Positions 7,668-16,218 of a stretch of DNA of 26,319 bases are shown piece after piece; the first letter of the stretch is position 1, and the number at the start of each line of letters is the position of its first letter. The position numbers and the translations under genes are program-made. The stretch covers positions 1-26,319 of the forward strand of contig JBBPYC010000101.1 of assembly GCA_038200275.1 (NCBI GenBank), given 5' to 3'. The notes below the pieces were generated by a model that did not search any database, was not told the origin of the DNA, and saw nothing but the letters and a program-made list of their open reading frames with translations. This stretch comes from JBBPYC01 sp038200275. GTDB taxonomy: Bacteria; Pseudomonadota; Gammaproteobacteria; Burkholderiales; Burkholderiaceae_C.

Positions 7668-8300
7668 CTACTGTCGCAACACGTCCACCCCTGCCGGCGG
7701 CTGGAACTGAAACGCATTTGATTCAAGCAGCGGATTGACTTCGAACCCGGAGAACGTCAACAGTGAACGCTGGCCAAAGCTGTCGAGGATGTCGAGCGCT
7801 GCAAGCTGCGCTCCTTTGAAGCCGACCGCCACGCGCTGCAATTGGCCGTCGCGGGATTTCGGCGTGGCTTCGACCCATTCGAGGCCATCGGCGGGGGGTG
7901 CATCGCGCAATTCGAAGTCCTTCTTCAGCGCCGACAAGTCCGGGGCTGAGGCGATCAGCGCGGCCGGCGTCGAGCCAAGCACCAACGATTGGTCGCGCGA
8001 GGTCACCTGGTTCAGGTCGACGTCGTACATCCACAGCGTGCGGCCATCGGCAACAATCGTCTGCTCAAACGGTTTCTTGTAGACGAAGCGAAAGCGGCCG
8101 GGCCGCTCGAATTCAAACGTGCCGGTGGACGTTTTCTGGCGCGGCGCCTGCCCTTCTTTGGGTGGCGAGGTCACGACTTGCTTGAAGTCGGCGCGGCCGG
8201 AACGCGTTGTCTCGACGAATTTTTCGAGGTTCGACAGGCCACCAGCGCTTGCCGGCAGGCACGCTGCAGCTACACAAAAGAGAGCAATCGACTTCCACAT
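7668..8300 (-). CDS. lolA: Outer-membrane lipoprotein carrier protein
   Basis: LolA is the periplasmic chaperone that ferries lipoproteins from the LolCDE complex to LolB in the outer membrane. The 210-residue product has a Sec signal peptide, MWKSIALFCVAAACLPASAG, with probable cleavage after ASA (residue 19). The mature part follows the LolA pattern: LEKFVETTRSGRADFKQVV, GTFEFERPGRFRFVYKKPFEQTIVADGRTLWMYDVDLNQV and a late QFQPPAGVDVL. The ATG at 8300 is chosen because it starts the signal peptide; an upstream in-frame ATG at 8366 would overlap ftsK and spoil it. It lies 62 bases downstream of ftsK on the same strand, an arrangement common in proteobacteria. Confidence 0.95.
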   Translation of the reverse strand: MWKSIALFCVAAACLPASAGGLSNLEKFVETTRSGRADFKQVVTSPPKEGQAPRQKTSTGTFEFERPGRFRFVYKKPFEQTIVADGRTLWMYDVDLNQVTSRDQSLVLGSTPAALIASAPDLSALKKDFELRDAPPADGLEWVEATPKSRDGQLQRVAVGFKGAQLAALDILDSFGQRSLLTFSGFEVNPLLESNAFQFQPPAGVDVLRQ

Positions 8301-8362
8301 GAGATTTTTTCTACGGTGAGGGGCGGCAACAGTGGGGTTCGACCAGCGGCGCCAGCAAGGGT

Positions 8363-10867
8363 TCACTCGGCACGGGCCGGCACCAGGATTTCGCGCTGAC
8401 CGCTGTTGCTCATCGCGCTGACCAAACCGGCTTTTTCCATGTCTTCCACCAGTCGTGCCGCGCGGTTGTAGCCGATCTTCAAATGCCGCTGCACCAGCGA
8501 GATACTGGCCTTGCGGTTTTTCAGCACCACCTCGACCGCCTGGTCGTACATCGGATCTTTTTCGCCACCGGCTTCGCCGTCCAGCCCCAACTCGCCGTCA
8601 CCCTCTGCGGTGCCGCCTTCCAGCAGGCCTTCGATGTAGTCGGGCTCACCTTGGCTCTTCAGATACTTGACGACGCGGTGGACTTCCTCGTCGCTGACGA
8701 ACGCGCCGTGCACGCGCACCGGCAGCCCGGTGCCACTCGCCATGTAGAGCATGTCCCCCATGCCAAGCAGTGCCTCCGCGCCCATCTGATCAAGAATGGT
8801 GCGCGAGTCGATCTTGCTGGACACCTGAAACGCAATGCGCGTCGGCACGTTGGCCTTGATCAGGCCGGTGATCACATCGACGCTCGGGCGCTGCGTGGCA
8901 AGGATCAGGTGGATGCCGGCAGCGCGCGCCTTCTGCGCAAGCCGCGCAATCAGCTCCTCGATCTTCTTGCCGACCACCATCATCAGGTCGGCCAACTCAT
9001 CGATCAGCACCACGATATGCGGCAGGCGATCGAGCGGCTCGGGCGACTCGGGCGTCAGGGAGAACGGGTTGTAGATGAACTCGCCGGCTGCTTTGGCCGC
9101 ATCGATCTTTGCGTTGTAGCCGGCCAGATTGCGCACGCCCATCTTGGACAAGAGCCGATAACGCTTGTCCATCTCGCCGACGCACCAGTTCAGGCCGTGG
9201 GCGGCCTGCCTCATATCGGTCACGACCGGCGCCAGCAGGTGCGGAATGCCTTCGTATACCGACATCTCGAGCATCTTCGGATCGATCATCAACAGGCGCA
9301 CGTCGCGCGGATCGGCCTTGTAGAGCAGCGACAGGATCATCGCGTTGATGCCCACCGATTTGCCGGACCCCGTGGTGCCAGCGACCAGCAGGTGCGGCAT
9401 GCGGCCCAAGTCCGCCACAACCGGGTCGCCGATGATGTCCTTGCCCAGGCCCATCGTGAGCAGCGACGACGCATCGGTGTAGACCTTCGAGCCCAGAATC
9501 TCGGACAAGCGAATCGTCTGGCGCCGTGCATTCGGCAGCTCGAGCGCCATGCAGTTCTTGCCCGGAATCGTCTCGATCACACGGATCGAAACCAGGCTGA
9601 GCGAACGCGCCAGATCCTTCGCAAGATTCACGATCTGCGAGCCCTTGACACCCACCGCCGGCTCAATCTCATAGCGCGTGATCACCGGGCCGGGCGATGC
9701 CATCAGCACCGACACCTGCACGCCGAAGTCCTTCAGCTTCTTCTCGATCAGGCGGCTTGTCATCTCAAGCGTTTCGTCCGACACGCTGACTTGCTGCGGC
9801 GGTGCGGCGTCCAGCAGGTCGACGCTCGGCAGCCGGCTCGCGGCGCCACCGCCATCAACGAACGCAAGCGGTCTTTGATCGGCTGGTCGCAGCTTGGCAG
9901 TGGGTTTGGCGGGCGCGCCCGATTTCTGCGACTCGTTGGGATCGTCAACGCGAACGAAACCAGCCTCCAGCGCTGAGAAAACCAGCGGTTCGGCGGTGGA
10001 TGCGGTACCGCTCTCGGGTTCCTCCGCATCGACTTCTGCACGCGCATCGCCGACCACCGGATCGTCCGCCTCGGACTCGCTCGGCGCTTCTTTGGGCAAC
10101 CGGGCAGGCCGAGCTGCCAGCTGCGACTGTTCCGGCGCCGTTTGCTCTCGTTCACGCACGGCCTGCACACCGAGTGCAACATCCTGCGCCTGCTCGCGGC
10201 GCGCGCGGTAACGCAGCATCAGGGCATCCAACCACTGACCAATGCGCTCGGCCACCTCACTCCAGGAAAAGCGAAACACCGCTGCCGCACCAAGCACGCC
10301 CAACGCGATGCAGACCACGCCAGCACCATTGAAGCCGAACCACTTGACGAAAAACGGCCCCATCCAGTGACCCAGTGCGCCGCCCGCGTCGCCAGGCAAC
10401 ACCGTCTCAAACCGGTACAGCCGGGACCACTCAAGCGCGCAACTCGCACAAAGCAGCAACGCCAGTCCAGCCAGAAATACATAGCCACTGCGCTTGACCG
10501 GCAACGAAAGCGCCGACGAGCCCGGTGGATCGGCCGCCGCGCGCACCGCTTTGGCAAGGCTTGCAAGCCAGCGCCAGACGCAGGCTGCGAACATCCACCA
10601 GACGGAGAAGCCAAGCCAAAAATAGCTCAGGTCCGCGATCCAGGCACCCACGCGGCCGCCCCAGTTGCGCGTGTGCTCGGCCACGCCAACGCCGGTGGTA
10701 GACCAGGCCGGGTCAAGCGACGAATAGCTCAGCAGCACGAAGAACCAGCCGAGCAGCAGCAGGAACGTCAGCAGCAGGCCGAACTCGCGCATGAAGCGGC
10801 CCAGGCCGAGCGGTTCGTGCGCTGCAGCCAACTCAGGCTGCTGCAAAGTGTGTAGCGGATAAGACAT
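8363..10867 (-). CDS. ftsK: DNA translocase FtsK
   Basis: FtsK couples division to chromosome segregation: it is anchored at the septum and pumps DNA toward dif, where it activates XerCD. The 834-residue protein has about four N-terminal membrane helices (roughly 28-48, 82-104, 127-146, 178-200), a linker rich in Ala, Glu and Pro (about 220-345), the alpha/beta motor domain with Walker A GTTGSGKS (497-504) and Walker B IVVLIDELAD (618-627), ATQRPSVDVITG (657-668), and a C-terminal winged-helix gamma domain (about 774-834, DPMYDQAVEVVLKNRKASIS...GYNRAARLVEDME) that reads the KOPS sequences. The linker is short compared with E. coli FtsK but usual for beta-proteobacteria. Confidence 0.97.
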   Translation of the reverse strand: MSYPLHTLQQPELAAAHEPLGLGRFMREFGLLLTFLLLLGWFFVLLSYSSLDPAWSTTGVGVAEHTRNWGGRVGAWIADLSYFWLGFSVWWMFAACVWRWLASLAKAVRAAADPPGSSALSLPVKRSGYVFLAGLALLLCASCALEWSRLYRFETVLPGDAGGALGHWMGPFFVKWFGFNGAGVVCIALGVLGAAAVFRFSWSEVAERIGQWLDALMLRYRARREQAQDVALGVQAVREREQTAPEQSQLAARPARLPKEAPSESEADDPVVGDARAEVDAEEPESGTASTAEPLVFSALEAGFVRVDDPNESQKSGAPAKPTAKLRPADQRPLAFVDGGGAASRLPSVDLLDAAPPQQVSVSDETLEMTSRLIEKKLKDFGVQVSVLMASPGPVITRYEIEPAVGVKGSQIVNLAKDLARSLSLVSIRVIETIPGKNCMALELPNARRQTIRLSEILGSKVYTDASSLLTMGLGKDIIGDPVVADLGRMPHLLVAGTTGSGKSVGINAMILSLLYKADPRDVRLLMIDPKMLEMSVYEGIPHLLAPVVTDMRQAAHGLNWCVGEMDKRYRLLSKMGVRNLAGYNAKIDAAKAAGEFIYNPFSLTPESPEPLDRLPHIVVLIDELADLMMVVGKKIEELIARLAQKARAAGIHLILATQRPSVDVITGLIKANVPTRIAFQVSSKIDSRTILDQMGAEALLGMGDMLYMASGTGLPVRVHGAFVSDEEVHRVVKYLKSQGEPDYIEGLLEGGTAEGDGELGLDGEAGGEKDPMYDQAVEVVLKNRKASISLVQRHLKIGYNRAARLVEDMEKAGLVSAMSNSGQREILVPARAE

Positions 10868-10940
10868 AGGGCAAGCGGGCGAGCTTAACCCGAGCCGATG
10901 GCTGAAATCGGCACGCGCGCAGTTTCGATTTGCAACGACG

Positions 10941-10969
10941 GCCGTGCTTCAGCTAGGCCGAAGCACGGC
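10941..10969. terminator. Inverted repeat between Crp-like gene and ftsK
   Basis: GCCGTGCTTC and GAAGCACGGC form a perfect 10-bp stem around a 9-base loop (AGCTAGGCC). It lies 22 bases past the stop of the Crp-like gene and in front of ftsK, both on the minus strand, so it probably ends or attenuates the regulator's transcript. There is no clean T-tract after it, so a purely intrinsic terminator is not certain. Confidence 0.5.
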
Positions 10970-10990
10970 GCGCGCAGACCGCTTGCGCGC

Positions 10991-11665
10991 TCAGGTCAAC
11001 GTGGTCAGCCGTTCCTTGACGATCGTCGAACCGTTGGCTTGCAACTCGACGAAGCCGCGGCCTTCCAGATCTTTCATCACGCGACTGACCATCTCGCGCG
11101 ACGCGCCGACCATCTTGGCCACGTCCTGGCGCGAGATGCGGTCGCGGATCACGAGGTTGCCGTCGCGGTCGGGTTGCGCGGCCTCGACCAGCGCACGCGC
11201 CACCCGGCCGTACACGTCCATCAGCGCAAGCGATTCGATCTTCTGATCGGCTTCGCGCAGCCGCTTCACGACGCCTTGCAACACCGCGTGGGCAAGCGAC
11301 GAATACTCCGGCATGCAAGTCGCAAAATCGGCCCTGGACAACACCAGCGCATCGGTCTGCACATCGGCCTGCACGGTGGCCGAGTGCGGCTTGCTGTCAA
11401 TCAGGCTCATCTCGCCGATGCAGTCGCCCTGGCTCAAGGTGGCCAGGATCACTTCGCGGCCACGTCGGTCGGTCGTCATCACGCGCGCGCGGCCGGCCAG
11501 GATGATGTAGAGCGAATTTGTCTTCTTGCCCTGCTCGACGATCTGCTCGCCTCGCTTGAAGCGCTTTTTCACGACCGCCTGCGCGATGGTTTCGGCATGC
11601 CGATCCGACAGCGTGGAAAACAGCGGTACGCGCCGGATCAGATCGAGGTTGGTGAGCATCGACAT
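10991..11665 (-). CDS. Crp/Fnr family transcriptional regulator
   Basis: A 224-residue regulator. Residues about 12-130 form a cyclic-nucleotide-binding-like beta-roll (FKRGEQIVEQGKKTNSLYIILAGRARV, then GDCIGEMSLIDSKPHSATVQA); a dimerisation helix follows (about 130-160), then a Crp-type winged helix with the HTH ISRQDVAKMVGASREMVSRVMKDLE (177-201). There are no N-terminal Fnr cysteines, so it is not an oxygen-sensing Fnr. In the phosphate-binding segment the Arg-Ser of true CRP is His94-Ser95, so cAMP binding is doubtful. It diverges from trxB across about 220 bases, a linkage common in Burkholderiales; control of trxB or of itself is possible but not shown. Confidence 0.9.
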   Translation of the reverse strand: MSMLTNLDLIRRVPLFSTLSDRHAETIAQAVVKKRFKRGEQIVEQGKKTNSLYIILAGRARVMTTDRRGREVILATLSQGDCIGEMSLIDSKPHSATVQADVQTDALVLSRADFATCMPEYSSLAHAVLQGVVKRLREADQKIESLALMDVYGRVARALVEAAQPDRDGNLVIRDRISRQDVAKMVGASREMVSRVMKDLEGRGFVELQANGSTIVKERLTTLT

Positions 11666-11726
11666 GGCAGGTTTCTTTCTCGTGTGGAGATGAACCGGTT
11701 CGGCTTCTGAGGCCGGTTAGGGTTCA

Positions 11727-11732
11727 TACAAT
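11727..11732 (+). promoter_or_regulatory. Possible -10 element for trxB
   Basis: TACAAT lies in the divergent regulator/trxB spacer, 155 bases before the trxB start. The -35 position 17 bases upstream (TTCTGA, 11704-11709) matches the consensus weakly, so this is a low-confidence call. Confidence 0.25.
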
Positions 11733-11887
11733 TCGGGCAGTGGCGTGACGAACGCGCCCGGCTGCTTGTTTGTTTGATCTGTTCAAGCGCACGGCGGACG
11801 CGGTCGACGCGCAATTCTTGCCGCAGCCCCGCCGGCTGTCCACGACCGGCTCGCTCTATCCCGCTCAATTTCTCCCAGGTGTCATCA

Positions 11888-12847
11888 ATGTCCAACACGA
11901 AGCATGCCAAGGTCTTGATCCTCGGCTCCGGTCCGGCCGGTTATGCGGCCGCGGTCTATGCCGCGCGCGCCAATTTGCATCCGGTGCTGGTTACTGGAAT
12001 CGCTCAAGGCGGGCAGCTGATGACGACCACCGATGTCGACAACTGGCCGGGCGACCCACTCGGCGTACAAGGCCCGGAGCTGATGGAGCGGATGCAGAAG
12101 CACGCCGAGCGTTTTCAGACCGAAATCCTGTTCGACCACATCAGCGCGGTCGATCTTTCGCACACCCCGTTCAAGCTGACCGGCGACAACGGCGAATACC
12201 GCTGCGACGCGCTGATCGTGGCGACCGGGGCGTCGGCCAAGTACCTCGGGCTGCCGTCGGAGAGTGCATTCATGGGCAAAGGCGTGTCGGCGTGCGCCAC
12301 CTGCGACGGCTTTTTCTACCGCGACCAGGTCTGCTGTGTGATCGGGGGCGGCAACACGGCGGTGGAAGAGACGCTGTATCTGTCGAACATCGCAAGCAAG
12401 GTTTACCTCGTGCATCGGCGCGACAAATTCCGCGCCGAGCCGATCCTGGTCGACAAGCTGATGGAGCGTGTGCTTGAGGGCAAGGTCGAGCTGAAGACCT
12501 TCCAGACGCTCGACGAAGTGCTGGGTGATGCGAGCGGTGTGACGGGCGTGCGGCTGAAAAGCGTCGAAACGGGCGTGACGGAAGACCTCGAGCTCAAGGG
12601 CTGCTTCATCGCGATCGGACACCACCCGAACACCGAACTCTTCCAGGGCCAGCTCGAAATGAAGGATGGCTATATTCTGACCAAAGGCGGTTCGACCGGC
12701 TTTGCCACGATGACAAGCCTGCCCGGCGTGTTCGCTGCCGGTGACGTGCAGGACCACGTTTATCGGCAGGCCATCACCAGTTCAGGCACCGGCTGCATGG
12801 CGGCGCTTGACGCACAGCGGTTTCTGGAACAGGTCGGCGACCTATAA
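11888..12847 (+). CDS. trxB: Thioredoxin-disulfide reductase
   Basis: TrxB passes electrons from NADPH through FAD and a redox disulfide to thioredoxin. The 319-residue protein has the FAD-binding GSGPAGYAAAVYAAR (13-27), the redox-active CATC at Cys136/Cys139 (SACATCDGFFYRDQ), the NADPH-binding GGGNTAVEETLYL (153-165) and the late FAD motif AAGDVQDHVYRQAITSSGTGC. The length matches the E. coli enzyme. The ATG at 11888 starts the canonical N-terminus (MSNTKHAKVLILGSGPAG); an in-frame upstream ATG at 11774 gives an Arg/Ser-rich extension without family character. It diverges from the Crp-like gene and is followed by the ribosomal protein genes. Confidence 0.97.
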   Translation: MSNTKHAKVLILGSGPAGYAAAVYAARANLHPVLVTGIAQGGQLMTTTDVDNWPGDPLGVQGPELMERMQKHAERFQTEILFDHISAVDLSHTPFKLTGDNGEYRCDALIVATGASAKYLGLPSESAFMGKGVSACATCDGFFYRDQVCCVIGGGNTAVEETLYLSNIASKVYLVHRRDKFRAEPILVDKLMERVLEGKVELKTFQTLDEVLGDASGVTGVRLKSVETGVTEDLELKGCFIAIGHHPNTELFQGQLEMKDGYILTKGGSTGFATMTSLPGVFAAGDVQDHVYRQAITSSGTGCMAALDAQRFLEQVGDL

Positions 12848-12848
12848 T
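12843..12848 (+). promoter_or_regulatory. Possible -10 element of the rpmB-rpmG operon
   Basis: A perfect TATAAT spans the trxB stop codon, 150 bases before rpmB. The -35 position (TTTCTG, 12821-12826, spacing 16) fits poorly. If used, rpmB-rpmG would have its own promoter with a leader of about 140 bases in which no gene is visible. Confidence 0.35.
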
Positions 12849-12998
12849 CGGCGGTTTTGCTGATTTCCCCAGAGGGCTACCGCCACCCTGCAATGGCGAG
12901 GTGAGGTCTGCGGACACGACCGGACGTTGCGAGTGACCCATTCGCGCCAAAGTTCGTTGCTGCCGGCCGTTTAATCGAAAAAGAAGGAGCGTCCCGCA

Positions 12999-13232
12999 AT
13001 GGCACGCGTATGCGAAGTAACGGGCAAAGGCCCGATGGTGGGCAACAACGTATCCCACGCCAACAACAAGACCAAGCGCCGGTTTCTGCCGAATCTGCAG
13101 TACCGCCGGTTCTTCATCGAGTCGGAAAACCGCTGGATCCGTCTGCGTGTGTCCGGCGCGGCACTGCGGCTGATCGACAAAAAAGGCATCGATGTGGTGC
13201 TGGCCGACATGCGTACGCGCGGTCAAGCCTGA
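12999..13232 (+). CDS. rpmB: 50S ribosomal protein L28
   Basis: Ribosomal protein bL28, 77 residues, a component of the large subunit. The start MARVCEVTGKGPMVGNNVSHANNKTKRRFLPNLQ is the family signature, and the C-terminal RVSGAALRLIDKKGIDVVLADMR is also typical of the beta-proteobacterial form. A strong AAGGAG sits at 12984-12989. rpmG follows 44 bases downstream, the usual rpmB-rpmG pair. Confidence 0.98.
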   Translation: MARVCEVTGKGPMVGNNVSHANNKTKRRFLPNLQYRRFFIESENRWIRLRVSGAALRLIDKKGIDVVLADMRTRGQA

Positions 13233-13276
13233 TCCACGCCGTATTTCTCCCACATCCCATTTAAAGGACCCGCATC

Positions 13277-13447
13277 ATGGCTTCCAAAGGCGGACGCGAA
13301 AAAATCAAACTGGAGTCGACCGCAGGTACCGGTCACTTCTACACCACCGACAAGAACAAGAAGACCACGCCGGAGAAGTTGTCGATGCTGAAATTCGACC
13401 CGAAGGCGCGCAAGCACGTCGAGTACAAGGAAGTGAAGCTGAAGTAA
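13277..13447 (+). CDS. rpmG: 50S ribosomal protein L33
   Basis: Ribosomal protein bL33, 56 residues: MASKGGREKIKLESTAGTGH, then FYTTDKNKKTTPEKLSMLKFDPKARKHVEYKEVKLK. It has no cysteines, so it is the zinc-free form. AAAGGA lies about 10 bases before the ATG. It forms an operon with rpmB and is followed by an intrinsic terminator at 13532. Confidence 0.97.
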   Translation: MASKGGREKIKLESTAGTGHFYTTDKNKKTTPEKLSMLKFDPKARKHVEYKEVKLK

Positions 13448-13531
13448 CGAGGCACACATCGGTCGCCGGCTCGCGCTTTCGCGCTGGCCGAATCGACCGA
13501 TTGGCCAGACGACTGCATGCAAACGCTTGAA

Positions 13532-13560
13532 GGCCCGCCGATCGCGGGCCTTTTCTTTTT
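13532..13560 (+). terminator. Intrinsic terminator after rpmB-rpmG
   Basis: GGCCCGC and GCGGGCC form a 7-bp G+C stem around five bases (13532-13550), followed at once by TTTTCTTTTT. This is a classic Rho-independent terminator 84 bases after rpmG. Confidence 0.92.
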
Positions 13561-13605
13561 ACTGACCTTGAAAGTGCGCCGTATCTGTCGTGCACGCGAC
13601 CCATC

Positions 13606-14457
13606 GTGAAGCGCAGCTTGTTGCTCACGACAACGCTTGCGATGATCGCGTTTGCGGGCAACTCGGTGTTGTGCCGGCTCGCGCTTGGGGCCTCGGGCGG
13701 CATTGATGCAGCCAGCTTCACGACGATCCGGCTCGCGTCGGGCGCGCTGATGCTGGCGTTGCTGGTGCTTTGGTCCCGCAGCAAGATAACGGCCCGATCG
13801 ACGGGCGACTGGCCGTCGGCGTTCGCCCTGTTCGCCTATGCGGTCTGCTTTTCTTTTGCGTATCGCGGGCTGCAGGCCGGCACCGGCGCGTTGCTGCTGT
13901 TCGGTGCGGTGCAAGTCAGCATGATCGGCTGGGGGCTGTGGCGCGGCGAACGGCTGACCCTGGTGCAGTGGATGGGTCTGACGCTTGCAGCGGCCGGGTT
14001 AGGTGGCCTGTTGCTGCCCGGGCTGTCGGCGCCGCCCTGGGCAAGCGCCGTGTTGATGCTGCTGGCTGGTGTGGCTTGGGGCGTCTACTCGATCCGCGGT
14101 CGCGGTGCGGGAGACCCGCTGCAGGTCACGGCCGGAAATTTCTTGCGCGCGTGTGCATTTGCTGCTCTGTCGAGTCTTGCCGCTGTGGCGCAGATGCATC
14201 TGGACGCCGCCGGCGTCGCCTTTGCAATGCTCTCCGGCGCGCTCACCTCTGGCGTGGGCTATGCAATCTGGTACACCGCGCTGCGGGGGCTGTCGGGCAC
14301 GGTGGCCGCGGGCGTGCAACTCAGCGTGCCACCGATTGCAGCGCTGGCTGGCGTCCTCTGGCTGGGCGAGCCGCTGTCGTCGCGGCTCGTGGTCGCCTCG
14401 GCCGTGATCCTCGGCGGCATTGCACTCGTGATTCGCGGGCGTCTTACGCGGTCTTGA
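13606..14457 (+). CDS. EamA/DMT family permease
   Basis: A 283-residue inner-membrane protein of the drug/metabolite transporter superfamily, with about ten hydrophobic helices in two EamA repeats. The first repeat begins LLLTTTLAMIAFAGNSVLCRLALG and includes ASFTTIRLASGALMLALL; the second begins WASAVLMLLAGVAWGVYSIRG and includes SGVGYAIWYTALRGLSGTVAAGVQLSVPPIAALAGVLWLGEPLSSRL, where the GE-P pattern near the end is typical of EamA domains. Relatives export amino acids or other small metabolites; the substrate is not visible. The start is GTG at 13606 with no strong ribosome-binding site. It converges on the desaturase across a two-way terminator. Confidence 0.88.
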   Translation: MKRSLLLTTTLAMIAFAGNSVLCRLALGASGGIDAASFTTIRLASGALMLALLVLWSRSKITARSTGDWPSAFALFAYAVCFSFAYRGLQAGTGALLLFGAVQVSMIGWGLWRGERLTLVQWMGLTLAAAGLGGLLLPGLSAPPWASAVLMLLAGVAWGVYSIRGRGAGDPLQVTAGNFLRACAFAALSSLAAVAQMHLDAAGVAFAMLSGALTSGVGYAIWYTALRGLSGTVAAGVQLSVPPIAALAGVLWLGEPLSSRLVVASAVILGGIALVIRGRLTRS

Positions 14458-14805
14458 GCGGTGGGCTTTCGGAGAGCCAACCGATGAAGGGGTGTCGGTT
14501 GGCAGCAGACACCCGGAGCGAGCGTAATTTGTTCACGACGGGTACGGTCTGGCGTGCATTTCGCCGCCACCAGAGCATCAGATGCGCAGCTTGGCCCAGA
14601 TCGTTCGGCGCTCACCCATCGATCGCCAATGCACGCGGCTCTCACGCGCGGTCTGGAGGCCGCTGCGACAGACGATGCGGCCCAACCTCGATAACACCCC
14701 AGAACCCAGTCCAAAAAAAAGCCCGCTCACAAATCGTGGCGGGCTTTTTTGTCGGTTCAAGACCGACCGAACAAATGGCTGTAAATCAAGCTTGGGCGGC
14801 GGATC
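14458..14805. other. Convergent intergenic region with two hairpins
   Basis: 348 bases between the convergent DMT permease and desaturase genes. Apart from the terminator at 14713-14750, it holds a perfect 9-bp inverted repeat, GCCAACCGA (14476-14484) and TCGGTTGGC (14495-14503), 18 bases after the permease stop and without a T-tract. No open frame here has recognisable protein features. Confidence 0.5.
14713..14750. terminator. Two-way intrinsic terminator between DMT permease and desaturase
   Basis: GCCCGC-T-CAC pairs with GTG-GCGGGC (14721-14744) around an AAATC loop. The stem is preceded by eight A (14713-14720) and followed by six T (14745-14750), so it can end transcripts from both sides, as expected between converging genes. 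Confidence 0.9.
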
Positions 14806-16020
14806 TCACGCGTGCGCGGCACGCAGCCGCATCGAGAAATCGCGCAGTGCGGCCACGCCGCTTTCCTCAGCGCGCTGGCACCAGGTCTGCAACTCGAGCG
14901 CCAGCTGGTCGCGTGAACGGGTGGTATTGAGCCACAACTGGCGCAGCTCTTCGCGCATCGTTGCCAGCAGATCGAGGTTCGGATGATTGGCGCGGGCCTG
15001 CGCCAGATGCGGGCGCACCTCGGCCGGCACCTTGTCGTCGTCGCGATGCAGCCATTTGCGCGCGGTCTTCAGCACCGACACATCGGCTTTGTGCGCCTTC
15101 AGTTGATCGATCTCGTGCTTGCAAACGCTGCGGATCGCATGTGCATAGCCGGCCATCACTTCGTAGCGATTGGTGATCAACGCTTCCAGCGTGCGCTCGT
15201 CAGCCACCGGTTTGATCGCGCCGAGTTGCAGTTTCGGCGGCGTCTTCTTGACCCTGGCCAGGCCGACCGTTTCCATCGCGCGGATGTAGCCCCAGCCAAT
15301 GTCGAACTCGAACGGCTTGACCGAGAACTTCGCCGACGTCGGGTAGGTGTGGTGGTTGTTGTGCAATTCTTCGCCACCGATGATGATGCCCCACGGCGAC
15401 ACGTTGGTGCTGGCGTCCGGCGCTTCGAAGTTGCGGTAGCCCCAATAGTGGCCAATACCGTTGACCACGCCCGCCGCCCAGAACGGAATCCAGGCCATCT
15501 GCACGGCCCAGACCGTCAGGCCCGCCACGCCGAACAGCGCCAGGTTCAAGATCAGCATCAAGCCAACGCCCTGCCAGGAAAAGCGCGAATACAGATTGCG
15601 CTCGAGCCAGTCGTCCGGGCAACCATGGCTGTACTTGGACAAGGTTTCCTGATTCTTGGCTTCTGCACGGTACAGCTCGGCACCTGTCCAGAAGACGGTT
15701 TCAATGCCGTGCGCGACCGGGCTGTGCGGGTCGTCCATGGTTTCGCACTTGGCGTGGTGCTTGCGGTGGATCGACACCCACTCCTTGGTCACCTGGCCGG
15801 TGGCCAGCCACATCCAGAAGCGGAAAAAGTGCGCTGCGATCGGGTGCAGGTCGATCGATCGATGCGCTTGGTGGCGGTGCAGATACACCGTAACGCCAAC
15901 GATCGTGATGTGCGTGGTGACAAGTGCATACAGCACGATCTGCCACCAGGACAAATCGAGCAGCCCATGGGCGAGCCATTGCAGCGCCGCGTTCAACAAG
16001 GGCCAGTCAGGTAGCAACAT
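14806..16020 (-). CDS. Membrane fatty acid desaturase (delta-9, acyl-CoA/acyl-lipid type)
   Basis: A 404-residue di-iron membrane desaturase that introduces a double bond into fatty acyl chains. The three histidine boxes are clear: HRHQAHR (48-54), HRKHH (85-89) and HNNHH (220-224), plus His191 in GIGHYWGYRNF. Membrane segments flank them (about 27-47, 60-78, 152-190). The desaturase core ends near residue 265; a further 140 residues (KLQLGAIKPVADERTLEALI to the C-terminus) are charged and look mostly helical, a tail not needed for the core fold and of unknown role. The ATG at 16020 begins directly before the first hydrophobic region. It is the last minus-strand gene of this stretch and ends at the two-way terminator. 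Confidence 0.92.
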   Translation of the reverse strand: MLLPDWPLLNAALQWLAHGLLDLSWWQIVLYALVTTHITIVGVTVYLHRHQAHRSIDLHPIAAHFFRFWMWLATGQVTKEWVSIHRKHHAKCETMDDPHSPVAHGIETVFWTGAELYRAEAKNQETLSKYSHGCPDDWLERNLYSRFSWQGVGLMLILNLALFGVAGLTVWAVQMAWIPFWAAGVVNGIGHYWGYRNFEAPDASTNVSPWGIIIGGEELHNNHHTYPTSAKFSVKPFEFDIGWGYIRAMETVGLARVKKTPPKLQLGAIKPVADERTLEALITNRYEVMAGYAHAIRSVCKHEIDQLKAHKADVSVLKTARKWLHRDDDKVPAEVRPHLAQARANHPNLDLLATMREELRQLWLNTTRSRDQLALELQTWCQRAEESGVAALRDFSMRLRAAHA

Positions 16021-16218
16021 GCGTGGTCTGTCTCTCTAAACGTTGTAGGGGGAAAACGAAGACTTTGCAGCGAACCGGCCGCGCGATGGCGCTTTGCCGG
16101 CATCGCGCAACGAGCCCCTGTCCATTTTAGGGTCGCCTTCGCCAAAACAGTGGGTTGTCCTGGACAAAGCCCCAGCAAATTGTGGTCAACAAAGCATTTT
16201 TTGCTTCGACAACTTGGA

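Noticed and set aside
8483..9976. Long plus-strand open frame of about 497 codons opposite ftsK
   Set aside because: His/Gln/Arg-rich composition typical of an antisense shadow; ftsK on the minus strand is unambiguous.
11774..11786. TTGA-N5-TCAA, an Fnr/Crp-like half-site pair in the regulator/trxB spacer
   Set aside because: The spacing is five bases, whereas Fnr-type sites have six between TTGA and TCAA; too weak to call an operator.
14259..14714. Minus-strand open frame between the DMT permease and the terminator
   Set aside because: Overlaps the permease antisense and has no recognisable features or start signal.
16190..16209. AAGCA/TGCTT hairpin after rsmB
   Set aside because: A five-base stem with an A-rich loop and no T-tract; too weak to call a terminator.
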